Source: an uncultured bacterium | GTDB lineage: Bacteria; Hydrothermota; Hydrothermia; UBA1063; CAJXJZ01 | Length of the DNA stretch: 49,290 nucleotides | Assembly: GCA_913055745.1 (NCBI GenBank) | Contig: CAJXJZ010000010.1 | Coordinates: forward strand, 1-49,290 | Reading direction: 5' to 3' | In this document: positions 49,286 to 49,290 of the stretch, in pieces | How positions within the stretch are numbered: position 1 is the first letter of the stretch | How the letters are laid out: every line of letters begins with the position of its first letter | Translations under genes and position numbers: made by a program | Notes under the pieces: model-generated | The model's input: only the letters and a program-made list of their open reading frames with translations | The model's database searches: none | What the model was told of the DNA's origin: nothing

Positions 49286-49290
49286 CAAAA

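Overview
The window reads as a compact, AT-rich chromosome segment from a Gram-negative (diderm), probably anaerobic bacterium. Diderm evidence: a TonB-dependent receptor, a heptosyltransferase-like glycosyltransferase, a PorV/PorQ-type outer-membrane protein, predicted beta-barrels and several lipoproteins. Anaerobic or Fe-S-rich evidence: two MinD-type ATPases carrying inserted 2x[4Fe-4S] ferredoxin domains beside a NifX-like protein. Four exported proteins end in Por-secretion (type IX-like) C-terminal domains. Together these suggest an FCB-type or related candidate phylum (for example WOR-3/Stahlbacteria or Hydrothermae-like), but no rRNA or other taxonomic marker is present to settle it.

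Layout. (1) 1-9337, plus strand: NifX-like protein and two MinD/ferredoxin ATPases; then RlpA-like lipoprotein, GNAT-like acyltransferase, a giant cyclase-like/AAA/TPR protein and a fused dehydrogenase-oxidoreductase. (2) 9321-16163, minus strand: ferritin-like protein, CapA-like lipoprotein, TonB receptor, tRNA-Leu, glmS, yicC, gmk. (3) 16276-24001, plus strand: a glucodextranase-module surface protein with two sugar ABC permeases, a PTS IIA protein, a zinc-ribbon protein, tyrS, a ribD variant, a small multidrug-export family protein, a degenerate HDAC-family protein and a small membrane protein. (4) 23970-25982, minus strand: hslV, a PorV-like protein and a polyprenol-kinase-like protein. 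(5) 26081-46799, plus strand: two large secreted proteins (one a clostripain-family protease), a lipoprotein, glutamine synthetase, L27, the rpsF-ssb-rpsR-rplI operon, a bifunctional-nuclease family protein and pyrD, running without a break into a signalling/envelope gene chain. (6) 46758-49245, minus strand: tRNA-Ser, tRNA-Thr, a transglutaminase and a glycosyltransferase.

The most unusual part is 37261-46799. A degenerate class III nucleotide-cyclase-like domain fused to an AAA ATPase and TPRs is followed by a cyclic-nucleotide-binding-domain protein, a secreted sorting-domain protein, a receiver (phospho-acceptor Asp replaced by Glu)-DUF4388-roadblock protein, a beta-barrel candidate, a DUF58 protein and a BatA-like protein. 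Nearly all of these genes overlap or are separated by only a few bases, and pyrD couples into them by a TAATG junction. A second cyclase-like/AAA/TPR protein lies at 3656-7234.

Other patterns: four genes (rlpA-like, the fused oxidoreductase, capA-like, hslV) have a -10-like hexamer 6-7 nt before the start codon and no clear Shine-Dalgarno sequence at normal spacing, suggesting leaderless mRNAs. All three convergent gene pairs overlap at their 3' ends. Two enzymes have altered metal-site residues (RibD deaminase, HDAC family). No CRISPR array, insertion sequence, prophage or gene-free stretch over 300 bases was seen. All functions are read from sequence motifs by eye; no database search was run.
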